DNA from: JALNXF01 sp964555845
GTDB lineage: Bacteria; Patescibacteriota; Gracilibacteria; BD1-5; UBA2023
DNA length: 64,000 bases
Direction of reading: 5' to 3'
Assembly (NCBI GenBank): GCA_964555845.1
Contig: CAZKUA010000003.1
Span: 67,244-131,243 of the forward strand
The notes under the pieces were generated by a model, which saw only the letters and a list, made by a program, of their open reading frames with translations, ran no database searches and had not been told where the DNA came from. The translations under genes and the position numbers were made by a program. Each line of letters starts with the position of its first letter. Within the stretch, counting starts at the first letter, position 1. This document shows positions 51,693 to 62,736 of this stretch, piece by piece.

Positions 51693-54600
51693 CTAAAAAT
51701 CAACTTTTTTTAATTTTTTAATGGTGTATTATCAAATATGATCTTTTATTTGGCTAGACATATTAGTATTATTTTCAGCAAGGATGTTTTTAATAAATAG
51801 TTCCCATCAAAATCAATAAGTAAATTTTACTCAATTAAATCATTCAAATATTTTTTCATAATTTAATTCAATAAAACTATCTATAGATTCATTATTTGTT
51901 TCAATAAATGATATTAGTTTTACTTCTTCGAATACATTAAGTATATTTGAATCTTGTGAATCTGTTTTTAATAATCTTATTTTTATATGTTCGCTATTAA
52001 CTCATTTTTTATCACTAAAATGTGGTAAAAATATGAATCAGAAAATATATTCAATAAAGTATTTTATTCATTTATTTCAAATAAAACATTTATCAAAAAA
52101 GTATTCATTTAACACTTTTTTGATTCAGTGATTCTGGTTATTAATATTTTCATCATTGGTTAAATTATAATATCAAATTCAATCATTATCATTACTTAAT
52201 TGATAAACTATAAATGCTCTTATTCAAGCTTTTGTATCTGCTCAAAATATATTAACTCAATCGTCCACTTTTAAATCTTCTTCAGTTAAATTATCTAATT
52301 GTTCAAATATGTTAATATTTTTATCAATATATTTTTTCTTAAAAAATCAAAAAATATATTTACTAATCTTTTCAAAATAGACAATTTTTGATAGATTTAA
52401 CTCATATTTTTCTCATACAATTCCCCTTTGAAAATTCCATAAACTAGATCCTCTTTCTGCAAGCAATCTTAAGCCTAAAACGTTATATAATCATTTAATT
52501 CACCAATCTTCATTAAAGAATTTATCAATTATTCAAGTTGAAGTATTTGTAGAGTACAAATACTTTCATATTGTTGCAGTGCAATTTTCATTTGAATTTT
52601 CATATCTGATTGTTTTTTCTAATATTCTTGCTATGTTATTCCAACAACTTGCAAGAGAATTTATTGAATATTTATGAAAATTACCAAGAATATATTCCAA
52701 TAATTTTGGGATACTTTCTCATTCTGGAAAATCTGAAATACTTTTTTCAAAGGTTATTATAAAATTCATAATTCACTTTTCCTTGTATTTTTCAGCTACA
52801 TCAGACATTATTTCAATAATATCACTTGGGTTTATAAAAAATGTCTGCACCTTATTTTTTATATATCTATTGAATCATGCGAGTTTATTGATTTCTATAA
52901 GATCAAAATAATTTTTTAAATTATTTCAAACTCTTACATCTCTTGGCGATATATTAATTTTTTGCTTTTCTTTTATTATTAAAAATATACTCTCTAATAA
53001 TTCTTTTTCTTTTATGGAAAGCGACTTTATATACTTAATTAATTCTGAACTCGAGTGATAAGATGTATTTCAATCAAGATATTCAGAATTTAATAGATAT
53101 TTATTATCTTTAATGTCCCCAAATAATTTAAGACTATTATTTTGTCTCAAATATACTTCATTATAGATATCCAAATATAAATTATTATTTGATAATGAAA
53201 GTAACTTTAGTTTGATAAATATATCAAAAAATAATCATTCTTCTGAGTCAAATACATTTTTAATATAATTATCATCTCAGTTGTTGAGTTTATTTGTTGC
53301 AACTATATTATTATATACCCTTTTTATACTTCTAATATCAGATATATGTTTTCACCAAGTTCTGTAATTTTCTATATTAAAAAGTTTTTCTATTCACTCA
53401 ATAATTCACTCTTTTGATTTTTCTGAAAAATCAAGTTCTGATTTAATAAAAATTTTCTTAAAATATTCCTTTAGTTTATCAAAATCAGGATACAATGAAA
53501 ATTGAACATTAACAATTTTTTCAATATATTTAACTAAATTTGTATTATCAAATTCCTCATTCGTAATATCTGAATAAATTCAATCTCAATTCAAAGTTCT
53601 AGATATTCTTAAGCTCTCATCAATATTATTGAAATTTGATAAATCATAACAAAGTATGAAATTTGTATTATAAAAATCTTTACATAAGTTAATTATTTTA
53701 AAAACAGATCTCAATTTATCTGAGGATATTCTATCTAAGTCGTCAATAACTATAATAATTTTCTTGTTTATTTTCTTTAATGAATTGTTTATATCTTTTT
53801 TTGTATTATATAAATCTTTATTATTTCACCAATCTAAATCAACTCACAATAAACTATTTGTTTTTTTTCATAGAATTTTTATTAAGATATTTAAATCATT
53901 TCAAAGTTCATTAAGATAAGTATTAGATTCATTTATTAAAAAAGACTTGAACTCTAATATAAATTTTTCAAGCAATACACTTTCATTTTCAAAATACCAT
54001 GGATTGAATTTAAATACCATACAATTATCATATATTATTTCTTGTTCTTGAAGAAAATTTAAAAAAGTTGTTTTTCAAGCTCACCATGGGGCAACTAATC
54101 AGAATACAAGTCACCTATGATCTCAGTTATTATATATAATTTCAGAAAAATCCTTAGCCTTATATTTAAATCATAACTCATCATCATCCAAATCTTCTAA
54201 TGATCAATCTGACATTAAAAAACCATTTTCATTTAAGTCATTTTTGTTATCATATTGTCAGTAAATAATTATAATTAACTTAATAAATGATATAATAAGC
54301 AGAAATATAATTAATGGTTTAAATAAATCTTCGCTTTGTTTGTAAATAAAAACGCAAGAGATAAAAATAAAAACTGAAGAATATAAAAATATTAAAATAA
54401 GAGTCTGTTTATCAATAATTTTTTTAAAATTATTAATAATATATTGTATTATTTTAAAAAATAAATATACAAAAGAAAAAATAAAAATAGTTAATAGAAA
54501 ATAATTTGAATGTAAGTTTAATTTTAAATTATCAATAATATTAGCTAATGATGATATTACTGATATATTGAATATTTTTGATATTTCTCTTATTTTCCCA

Positions 54601-54761
54601 GTCTTATAAATTCAATATATGAGCTCACATAATATAATTACAAAAGTGATAAATTTAAGATCTTGTAAGATGGAAGATCTTAAAATCTTAAAGAACTCTG
54701 TTTTTTTCATGAGATTTTTCCAATTATATGCTATTTTTAATTTTTCATTCTTATTTATCAT
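51693..54761 (-). CDS. KAP-family P-loop NTPase with N-terminal membrane helices
   Basis: 1022 residues. Three to four membrane helices in residues 30-170 (FITFVIILCELIYGIYKTG, YFLLTIFIFSFVYLFFKII, LILIFLYSSVFIFISCVFIY), then Walker A GLVAPWGAGKTTFLNFL at ~221-237 and Walker B KIIIVIDDLDRIS at ~334-346, with the DDLDR pattern of KAP NTPases. The membrane insertion, however, is before the P-loop and not inside it. The ~680-residue C-terminal part is helical, unknown. KAP proteins are membrane-associated and several act in anti-phage systems. Its start overlaps the end of the next upstream membrane protein gene by 11 bases, so they are coupled. Confidence 0.82.
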
Positions 54762-55614
54762 CAATACATTTTCAACTTAAATATAGATCGTATCACTTAT
54801 TTTTAATTAATCAGTCATCAGTTTCAAGATAATCCATATTATTATCAGGGAATCAATTAATTTTGATACATTTTCAACTTGGTTTAAAATATTTTATATT
54901 TACATCATTAGCTTTATCACAAATATAATTTTGATAATAAACTGATTTATCATTTTTAAAGATTAGATTATCCGTAAAAATATATTTATCATTGATATAT
55001 TTTACATTAAATACCTTTCAAAAATGTTCAATACACAGATTTTTATTTATATTCTGAGAAATCATCTTTGAAAGATAAGATATAAAAAATATTCACAAAA
55101 CAATAGAAAATATTATTAAATATTTAGATTTTTTCACTCAATTAAGCCATTTATATATATTATCCTTTTGTTCACTTCAAAATAAAATATATATTCAGTA
55201 TATTCAAAGAAATAATAGATTAGATAAAGCTAAATATCAAAAACTTAAGAATAATATATCAATAAAATTATTTCAAGTGGTTTTAAAATCTTTTAAGAAG
55301 TAAATAATTCAGCAACTAATTACAATTATAAACACAATATATAAACAATCCTGAACTTGCTTATTTTTATTTAATAAAATAAAGTAATAACTTCAGAAAA
55401 TTCCAAGAAAAAATGTAAGTGTAATAGGTAAAAATACTATTGTATCGTTTATTACTTGAGAATAACTAAAAAAAGATAAATTAGTATATTGTAATGCATT
55501 AAATTGATAAAGTATTCAGAAAAATATAGGAAGAAGTCATAGTGAAACTTGAGAAGAAATATTTTTCTTGATAATATCAAAGATACTTTCTTTTTTCTTC
55601 CAAAATCAAAACAT
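54751..55614 (-). CDS. Polytopic membrane protein coupled to the KAP NTPase
   Basis: 287 residues. About six membrane helices in the first 190 residues (SLGLLPIFFGILYQFNALQY, VFLPITLTFFLGIFGSYYF, CLYIVFIIVISCGIIYFL, LSNLLFLGIYGIYILFG, KYLIIFSIVLGIFFISYL). A soluble C-terminal domain with Cys and aromatic residues follows (YYQNYICDKANDVNIKY, KCIKINGFPDNNMDYLETDD). It overlaps the KAP start by 11 bases and is the first gene of the pair. No family recognised. Confidence 0.72.
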
Positions 55615-56010
55615 TATATTTTTTTAAAAATTAATATTTACTATTATAGCTTAATAAAAATTTTTGCAAAATATTCTTTATTTTTTATAAGAAAAATTTA
55701 AATATAAATTAAACCCTCCAAAATCTCCCTCATCTCACCCTCTCAAATCCTCACTCCCACAGCTATATCCTCTCACACATTCAACTTACCTCAAACCTTC
55801 AAAAACATACTGTAATCAAATTAATACATTTAAATCAAATACAATAAAAAATAGCCAACCATTTTAAATTGACTACTTTTATTAAAATTAATTACAACTT
55901 ATTATTCTATGTAATTATATATACATATTAATACTGAACACACCCATTCTTGTCTTTACTACAACTTGTCTAATCTTCCTATAAAAAAGTATTTATTCTT
56001 CACGTTCCTA
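55615..56010. other. Gene-free spacer next to tRNA-Cys, with a hairpin
   Basis: About 400 bases with no useful open frame. A CT-rich stretch (55740-55800, CCTCATCTCACCCTCTC type) stands out. A hairpin at 55850-55880, TAGTCAA / TTGGCTA on the - strand followed by TTTTTTATTG, would end a transcript from tRNA-Cys. No duplicate of the tRNA-Cys 3' end was noticed here or elsewhere in the window. Confidence 0.5.
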
Positions 56011-56088
56011 TGGAGGCACCAATCGGATTTGAACCGATGACTATAGAGCTTTGCAGGCCCTTGCAATTGACCACTCTGCCATGGTGCC
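56011..56088 (-). tRNA. tRNA-Cys (anticodon GCA)
   Basis: Cloverleaf read on the - strand: acceptor GGCACCA/TGGTGCC, anticodon loop CTGCAAA, TPsiC arm with GGTTCAAATCC, discriminator T and encoded CCA. The T discriminator is typical of tRNA-Cys. Confidence 0.93.
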
Positions 56089-56154
56089 GGGTATGTGGTG
56101 GAATCTCGTGGGTAGACTTATTTTATAGAAAAAAAATAAAATGCAATTTATTTT

Positions 56155-56700
56155 TTATTTTGTACAAGCAAAACTTGTTATAAGATTCTCATATCTTGTC
56201 GTGTCTGTCGCACCAAGGGCTACTCAAATAGTAAGAAGATATACTTTGTTATTACAAATTTTCGCTGTTTGTAGGAATTTTCTTTTTGGGGTAGTTGTGT
56301 TGTATTTTGCTTCAAAAATATATAGATTTGACTCATCTTTATCAGAGAAGGCTATAGTTTTCTCGCTGAGTTTTATGAACTCGACATATTCTCAAGTTGA
56401 AAGGGAATAATTTATAATTGAATATTGTTTTGAGGTAGTTTTTTCGAGTAGTTCTTGTCAGATTACAACTAGATTATTTGCAAATCCAGAAGAAATATCA
56501 GAAGAACTTACCGCAAGCTCGACTTGTCCGCTTTTGATTTGAGGAAGTTCGTTTTTATTTACCACAGTCCAAGTTGTTGGAATATTAATAGTAAACCCAG
56601 AACTCGTGTAGGCTTTAGTTGATTCGTCTGTTGTAGTGCTTGTAGATCAGCAAGAAGTAAGTGCTAATCATACAAATAAAACGAGTGCTATTTTTTTCAT
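56155..56700 (-). CDS. Small lipoprotein
   Basis: 181 residues. Lipoprotein signal KKIALVLFVGLALTSC with Cys at 17 (lipobox LTSC), then a Ser/Thr-rich linker and a compact beta domain (SGFTINIPTTWTVVNKNELP, YVEFIKLSEKTIAFSD, KICNNKVYLLTIGVAL). The start FTINIPTTWTV resembles PsbP/DUF1795-like lipoproteins with a GFxIxxPxxW opening. It should sit on the outer face of the membrane. Function unknown. Confidence 0.68.
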
Positions 56701-56702
56701 AA

Positions 56703-57062
56703 TTAAATTAATTTAAGTCATAAATGTGTTAAAATCAAGAAAATATATACCAAAACCAAAACAGTAAGTATTATATATTTTAATAATTTATTTAGGGAAT
56801 ACACTGAGATCATATAATTTCAAATGTCATACAATAGAGCAAATGTGGCAAATACAAATATCGGGTAAATTACAAAAAGAATTTGAGAAAAATATTCCGG
56901 AAATAAGCCACCAAGTACTGATATATAAGACAAAAAATACAAGAAAGCTATGAAAATAAAAAATGTTTTTGATATTTCTAATTTCAGTCATACAAAGAAA
57001 TTTTCTCCACTAAACAACTTATTTTTAATTTTTTCTAGTAAATTAGAGTTGCTTTTAATCAT
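56703..57062 (-). CDS. Small membrane protein
   Basis: 119 residues with three membrane helices (TFFIFIAFLYFLSYISVLGG, YFSQILFVIYPIFVFATFAL, YIILTVLVLVYIFLILTHLG). A basic cytoplasmic N-terminus precedes them. It ends 3 bases before the lipoprotein start on the same strand, so the two are one operon. No family recognised. Confidence 0.65.
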
Positions 57063-57106
57063 AAATATATATAATTTATTTATTATTTTTTTGATTATAT
57101 AAAAAA

Positions 57107-57403
57107 ATGTCTTTTACACAAGAGCAAATTAAACATATTGCAAATCTTTCTAGACTAGAGCTTGACGAAGCCAACATAGAAAGATACTTAAATGACCTTA
57201 ATTCGATAGTGGGTTATATTGATACTTTAAACAAAATTGATGATAGTGAGCTAGCTTGAATTTCACTCAATACTTCTAAAATCTTGCCACTTAGAAAAGA
57301 TGAATTACTAGATAAAAAAATTAGCGAAAGAGAAGAATTACTTGCTTGTTCACCAAAAAATAAAGTTAATCATTCGATTGTTATAAATAATATAATGAAT
57401 TAA
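57107..57403 (+). CDS. gatC: Aspartyl/glutamyl-tRNA amidotransferase subunit C
   Basis: 98 residues, the usual size. Family features: FTQEQIKHIANLSRLELDE at the start, YLNDLNSIVGYIDTLNKID, and the LRKDE motif near the C-terminal third. GatC stabilises GatA within the GatCAB complex, which converts Glu-tRNA(Gln) or Asp-tRNA(Asn) to the amidated forms. gatA and gatB are not adjacent in this window. Divergent from the membrane protein at 56703. Confidence 0.88.
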
Positions 57404-57430
57404 AACCTAAATGTCATTCCCACTACCAAC

Positions 57431-57456
57431 TGTCATTCCCGCGAAGGCGGGAATCT
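57431..57456. repeat. R1 palindromic repeat
   Basis: TGTCATTCCCGCGAAGGCGG-GAATCT, a hairpin-forming unit of the same family as 191-270 and 17344-17510, between gatC and recF. Confidence 0.85.
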
Positions 57457-57480
57457 ACAAAATATTTTAAAAACTAATTT

Positions 57481-58560
57481 ATGTTTTCCGGTTTAAGACT
57501 TTATAATTTCAAAAATCACTCTGATATTTCTTTTGATTTTGATTTAATCAATTTAATTTATTGAGAAAATGGCTCTGGTAAGACAAATATTCTAGAAGCC
57601 ATTTATTTGCTTATAAATGCAAAAACTTTCTCCACTTCTCATATTTCTAATTTAGTTAAATTTTGAGAAAATAATTTTATTTTGTCTTGACTAATTAGAG
57701 ACGATTTTATTGATAAAAATATTAAATTAACTTTTGATAAAACTTTACATAAAACAAACCTTTTAATTAATTCTAGTGCATTTTCTAAGCCAAAATTCTT
57801 GAATAATTTATGACTTACGGCTTTATTTTTCTCGCCACAAGATATTAATATAATGTATTTAGGGCCAAGTCTTAGAAGAGAATTTCTTGATGAGACAATG
57901 CTTTTAAGTTTCCCAAGTTTTTCAAAAATTAAATCAAATTACACTAAAATTCTCAAAAATAGAAACAAGCTCTTAAAAGATATTTCGCTAGGGAAGTCTC
58001 AAATTAGCGATTTAGCCTTTTGGGATGACGCTTTTTGTAAAATTTCAGTAGAGTATTATAGCCACAGACTTAAATTTATAGATTTTGTAAAAGCTTACAT
58101 TTCTTCAATTAGCAGTATTTTAGAAAATAAATACCAGATAGAATTTATCTATGAAACTAAGGTTAATTTAGACAATATTTCAGACTCGATTTCCTCTTAT
58201 CTATCAAAAAACCAACAAAGAGACATAATGCTGGGTCATACTTATATTTGACCTCATTTAGATGACTTTTATTTTAAAGTGCAAACAGTTGATAGCGTCC
58301 ATAAATCTGAAGAATTTTTATCAAGATGAGAAAATAAGAGCTTGCTTCTTTGATTAAAATTTTTGCAAATAGAATTTCTCGAAAAAATTTGAGAAAAAAG
58401 ACTGATTTTGTTATTAGATGATGTATTTTCAGAGCTTGATGACAAACATATCTCTCTAATTCTAGAAAAATGCGAAAAATACCAGACTTTTATTACAACT
58501 CAAAATATACCGAATTTTACTTTAAATATACCCAATTTTAAAAAAATAATTCTAAATTAG
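57481..58560 (+). CDS. recF: DNA replication and repair protein RecF
   Basis: 359 residues, standard for RecF. Walker A YGENGSGKTNILEAI (first Gly is TGA), signature LSRGENKSLLLGLKF, and Walker B/D-loop RLILLLDDVFSELDDKH. RLYNFKNHSDISF at the start is the family opening motif. RecF loads RecA at gaps together with RecO and RecR. No dnaN or gyrB neighbour is present, so the classical dnaA-dnaN-recF cluster is broken. It follows gatC with an R1 repeat in the spacer. Confidence 0.93.
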
Positions 58561-58593
58561 AAAATACAAAAAATAATTGTAAAGCAAATACAT

Positions 58594-58622
58594 TTGCAAG
58601 AAATGGGGTTTTGTAATAATAT
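58594..58622 (+). promoter_or_regulatory. Promoter of the surface protein gene
   Basis: TTGCAA (58594-58599), 17-base spacer, TAATAT (58617-58622), 34 bases ahead of the start codon at 58657. Confidence 0.62.
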
Positions 58623-58656
58623 AGAGTGAACTAATTTATTTTTAAACAAAAATTTT

Positions 58657-60306
58657 ATGAGAAAAATTATCTCGGCAATTGCACTAATTTGAATATTTAC
58701 TTCAAATATTGTGTCTTTAAATGCGGCAGTCTGAGCTACTGCAGACCACTTTGTAGTTACTGCCTCACCTACTTCTACCAAAGTATGAGAAGCAATAGAT
58801 CTTACGGTTAAGGCAGTTGACGCTTCTGGAAATACCGTAAAAAACTACACTTGAATGATTTATATCTCATCAGATACTGATACTAAAGCCACTGTTCCAT
58901 ATTCAGATGGGTATCAATTCGTTCCAGCTGATTTGTGAGCTAAGACTTTCTCAAAATGACTTTCTTTCACAAAAGAATGAAAAATGAAAATTGTAGTATT
59001 AGATTTAGAAAATGAGAATTTAGAATGATCTACAGAAGTTACAGTTTGAAATGGTGCAACTACTTCAACCGGAACTACATCAGAAATCACAATAACTAGC
59101 CCGGATAATGGGATGACTACATCAAGCGAAGAAATTACAGTTAGCGGAACTGCTAAGAAAAACAGTAAAATTAAATATATTCTCAATACTAAAGAAGCTT
59201 GAACAAATCAAAGTGATAGCGCTTGAAATTTCACATATAATATGACTAATTTAACTGCTTGAGAAAATGTAATTGAAGTTAAAGTAGTTGATGGAACAGA
59301 TAAAGTAATTGCTACATCAGACAAAATAACTATAAAAGTAGATGCAACTGGACCAGTTCTAAAAAATATTGTCATAAAAGAATGAAAAGAAGTTCCAGCC
59401 GGATCTAACGTAACTGTTGAAATTACTTCAGATGTATCTCTGTCAGAGGTTTCGGCTTCTATCTGAGATTTTAATCAAGTTCTAAAAGAAACAGCAACGC
59501 CTGGAGTTTACTCTTGATCTCTTACAATTCCAGCAGAACCTGGAGATTATCCAGTTAATGTTACTCTAAAAAGTGCACTTTGAAAAACTACAACTAGAAA
59601 TAATGCACTTAGTATTAAAGCAACTGAATCTAATATTTTCCAAAATGTAAAATCACTTATTTGAGATAAAAAGGTTAACTTTACTTTTGATCTAAAACAA
59701 GACAGTGAGAAAATAACTAAATTCAAATTCAAATATGGAACAGGGACTGAGCTTGATAAAGAGTCAATTACATTTGATAAAGATAAAATCAAAAATGCAT
59801 CTGGAAGTCTAGCTTGGTATGTTGGAAGTCTTGAAATTACAAAATACAATTTCGAAATAATTCCACTAGATAAAGACAGTAAAGAACTTCCTGGAAAATC
59901 AGATATGATAGAAGTAGATTTATCTCTAAATAGCGGTTCTAATAAATGTATGATTTCTAATATTACAGGTTTAAAAGTAACGAAAAATTGAGATGTAAGT
60001 GAGTTAAGCTGGGATGCAACTTTAGAAGCTACAAGTTATAATGTTTACAAAAAATGAGAAGATGGTAATTTTAGTCTAATTGAAAATGTTAAGACAAATA
60101 AATATACTGTTAATATTTCTCCAGATAAAGTAAAATATGAAGATTTTGCAGTAAAATGAGTTTGTGGAGATTGAGATAATCAAAACGAATCAGCTGATTA
60201 TTCTAATGTAACAAAAGTCCAAACTTGACCAGCTCAAATTATTGCCCTAATCCTTTTATCTCTTACTTGAGCTTACTTCTATATGAGAAGAAGAAGATTT
60301 AATTAG
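58657..60306 (+). CDS. Surface-anchored multi-domain beta-sandwich protein
   Basis: 549 residues. Signal peptide RKIISAIALIGIFTSNIVSL, then several Ig/FN3-like domains: an invasin-like DHFVVTASPTSTKVGEAIDL, a SSEEITVSGTAKKNSKI domain, an ITGLKVTKNGDVSELSWDAT fibronectin type III pattern. It ends with one membrane helix (AQIIALILLSLTGAYFY) and a basic MRRRRFN tail, a sorting-type membrane anchor. Thr/Ser-rich linkers join the domains. Probably displayed at the cell surface, perhaps in host or prey contact. It has its own promoter and terminator. Confidence 0.78.
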
Positions 60307-60314
60307 TAAATCTC

Positions 60315-60345
60315 AAAACCTCCAAAGAAATTTGGAGGTTTTTTT
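60315..60345 (+). terminator. Rho-independent terminator
   Basis: AAAACCTCCAAA-GAAA-TTTGGAGGTTTTTTT, 8 bases after the surface-protein stop. Confidence 0.9.
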
Positions 60346-60445
60346 AAAAATAAACTTGCTTTTTATTATTTTTAATATAACCTATGTTTGGTATTTATAG
60401 ATTTTTCAATTTATTTATACATTTTATTATTTTTATATTTATATT

Positions 60446-60664
60446 ATGATTGGTACTATTAAAATGAAATCAGACGAAAAAGGTTTTGGTTTTATCGTTT
60501 CTGAAGAATTACCAAGAGGTGAGAATGAAATATTTTTTCATTTTTCTTCTGTAGAAGGTGGTTCAGACGCTTTTGAAGCCTTACAAAAGGATCAACAAGT
60601 TTCTTTTGAAGCAGCTGCTTGAAAGGGTGGTAAAAAACAAGCTATGAACGTTCAAGGAATGTAA
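60446..60664 (+). CDS. Cold-shock domain protein
   Basis: 72 residues forming a single cold-shock domain: MIGTIKMKSDEKGFGFIVSE carries the RNP1 motif KGFGFI, and NEIFFHFSSVEGG the RNP2 motif. The ending QVSFEAAAGKGGKKQAMNVQ is standard, with one Gly encoded by TGA. It binds single-stranded RNA or DNA. Followed by a strong terminator, so a single-gene unit. Confidence 0.93.
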
Positions 60665-60681
60665 TTTCATATGTTTTATAT

Positions 60682-60709
60682 AAAAAAGACCGAGTAATCG
60701 GTCTTTTTT
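60682..60709 (+). terminator. Rho-independent terminator of the cold-shock gene
   Basis: AAAAAAGACCGA-GTAA-TCGGTCTTTTTT, a GC-capped stem with T-run. Confidence 0.92.
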
Positions 60710-60734
60710 ATTTCTATATTTCGTCTTTCGAGCC

Positions 60735-60910
60735 ATAATTTCGTTACTCTGAGCGAAATGAACTACTATTTTCGTCACCCTGAGCGGAACGAAGTGGAGT
60801 CGAATGGGTCTTTTACTTATAAATATTATTTAATAGGAAGATTGAATCAATAGATCCTTCGACTACGCTCAGGATGACGAGGACTACACTCAGGATGACG
60901 AGGTTGGGGA
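60735..60910. repeat. R2 repeat cluster
   Basis: A full R2 element (60773-60880, CGTCACCCTGAGCG...TCGACTACGCTCAGGATGACG) is preceded by a partial copy (about 60740-60765, GTTACTCTGAGCGAAATGAA) and followed by a degenerate ACTCAGGATGACGAGG. It resembles the element at 2975-3087, including the AT-rich middle TTTACTTATAAATA and GGAAGATTGAAT. Confidence 0.85.
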
Positions 60911-60917
60911 CTCAGGA

Positions 60918-61940
60918 TTATACAGGGGGCATTGGAATAGCAGAAGTTGGGAGCTTGAGAAAATCTTTGAAATCTAATCTTATTTCATTTAATACATTTT
61001 CTACGTCAGTCATATTTTCTACCAATACTAATTTTTTTCTATAATTTTTCACTCCAGGAAATGAATGAAGATATTGGACCATATGTTTACGAGACTCAAG
61101 TGATCATTTCCTTCATTTTAATTCTATTAATAATTTCGCATGTTTTTGCATAGTATCTAATATTTCACCAAAACTTGGTACATAATTTCCGGGTAAAAAA
61201 CACCAGGGATTTCCAAAACTCGCACGCCCTATCATAAATCCATCCAAATTAACTCCCTCTCCCCCTGGGAGAGGGTTGGGGGGAGGGATTATTTTTTTCA
61301 TTCAATCATCATAATTTCTCACATCTCAATTACCGATAACAGATATTTTTAATTGTTTTTTTAATTCATAAATTGGTTCCCAATTTGCAGTTCAGCTATA
61401 TGCTTGTTTATAAGTCCTTCAATGTACTGTTATTAAATTAGCTCCGGCTGCCTCCAATCATTTTGCGAAGTCTATTAAATTTTCTGGATTTTCCCATCAA
61501 AGTCTGGTTTTGACAGATATTGGGAGTTTTGTTGCTTTTGTTAATGCTTCTACTATGCGATACGCTGTATCTATATTTATCATAAGTCCTGAACCGTGTC
61601 AGCTTTTTACTACTTTTTTTGCTGGACATCACATATTTATATCAATTCCAGTTATATTGTATTTTTCTATTACCCTCGCTGCTTTAGCAAACATTTCTGG
61701 ATCTTTCCCAAATATTTGAATTATTAGTGGTTCTTCGATTAAAGCATGAGGTAATACACTATCAGCCAGGAATTTTGAGTGTACAATCCCATCTGCACTA
61801 AAAAATTCTGAAAAACAAATTACATTACTATTAATTCATTTTACAACCTGTCTGTAGGCACCATCAGTAAATCAATCCATAGGAGCCAAAGCCACTATTG
61901 GTCATTTTTTTATTAAATCATCCCAAAAATTTTTATTCAT
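60918..61940 (-). CDS. dus: tRNA-dihydrouridine synthase (DusB-like)
   Basis: 340 residues. Family features: IVALAPMDGFTDGAYRQVV at the start, the SEFF and IQIFGKDPEMFAKAARVIE blocks, DINMGCPAKKVVKSGHGSGL with the catalytic Cys, VKTRLGW, ITVHGRTYKQAYSG, VIGNGDV, and FMIGRASFGNPW. The flavoenzyme reduces uridines in tRNA D-loops. Between GNGD and the FMIGR block an extra PPPNPLPGGEGV segment is encoded by an R3 palindromic repeat (61253-61288) inserted in frame, at a surface loop position. Convergent with the cold-shock gene across R2 repeats. Confidence 0.92.
61253..61288. repeat. R3 palindromic repeat inside dus
   Basis: CTCCCTCTCCCCCTGGGAGA-GGGTTGGGGGGAGGG, read on the coding strand as PPPNPLPGGEG. 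Same family as 6444-6478 and 61971-62005. Confidence 0.88.
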
Positions 61941-61970
61941 TTTCTTTTTATTTAAAATATATTTTATATA

Positions 61971-62005
61971 CTCCCTCTCCCTCTGGGAGAGGGTTGGGGG
62001 GAGGG
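61971..62005. repeat. R3 palindromic repeat upstream of dus
   Basis: CTCCCTCTCCCTCTGGGAGA-GGGTTGGGGGGAGGG, followed by TTTTT; about 680 bases from the copy inside dus and nearly identical to it, in the divergent spacer between dus and the gene at 62128. Confidence 0.88.
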
Positions 62006-62127
62006 TTTTTATTCATTTTTTATAATTAAAAATTATTTATTATTACCGTCAAGCTAAAATTGTGGTAAAAAACTTTTATTTATGATACTATAATAGTACT
62101 TAATTATTTTACAAATAAAAATAAAAA

Positions 62128-62652
62128 ATGAATACAATTATAGAAAAAAATAATCTTTCTAATTTAAAACAAGTTACTAAAGCAAATATAAAAACACAAT
62201 ATTCAATATCAAAAAATACACCCCTACTTTGAATAGTGGCTATAAATGATACAGAAACAAGAAATTTTATAATTAAATGATTATCAGATATTTGACTTTG
62301 AGCTGTTGTAGCCTGAACAGATGAGGATTTTTCTCTAGAAAATATAGGAAGCACTATCAAATTAAATTCAAATATAATTGTTTGATTTGACTTTTTTATT
62401 TATGATAACGAACATGAAAGTGTCGATGTAGTCAAATTTATGTCAGCTGGAGTTATTCCTATTATGCCAGAAAACAATACTTTCTCTTGAATTCTAAAGG
62501 CCTTCAATCCTATGAAATTTGAATGAAATTGATTTTTCTACAAAAAAGAATCACCTTATTGTATCTTTGAAAAAGTTATCTCATACTGTGAAAATATAAA
62601 ATTTCCAGAAGATAAAAGGGTTTTACTTAAAAATGTGACTAATACTTTTTAG
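62128..62652 (+). CDS. Glycogen/starch synthase C-terminal-like protein
   Basis: 174 residues. TPLLGIVAINDTETRNFIIK opens like the GT-B C-terminal half of glycogen synthases, and DVVKFMSAGVIPIMPENNTF followed by a GNGFFYKKESPYC segment fits the nucleotide-sugar-binding EAMxxGxxPVV...GTGFxF pattern. The catalytic N-terminal half is missing, so it is either a degenerate domain or a regulatory stand-alone. Sequence readable only with several TGA as Gly. Tentative family call. Confidence 0.5.
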
Positions 62653-62736
62653 TATAAAATAGCCCAATCTCACCATAATTTGCATTTTTTCAAAAATACG
62701 CTATAATGTATGCATTATTTTGTGTTTTTTGAAATT

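Noticed and set aside
56011..56088. tRNA-Cys as the attachment site of the mobile element.
   Set aside because: Plausible by position, but I found no second copy of the tRNA 3' end in the window, so no att pair can be claimed.
60581..60778. A 65-residue - strand frame after the cold-shock gene.
   Set aside because: It runs antisense through the cold-shock gene and its terminator and has no family features.
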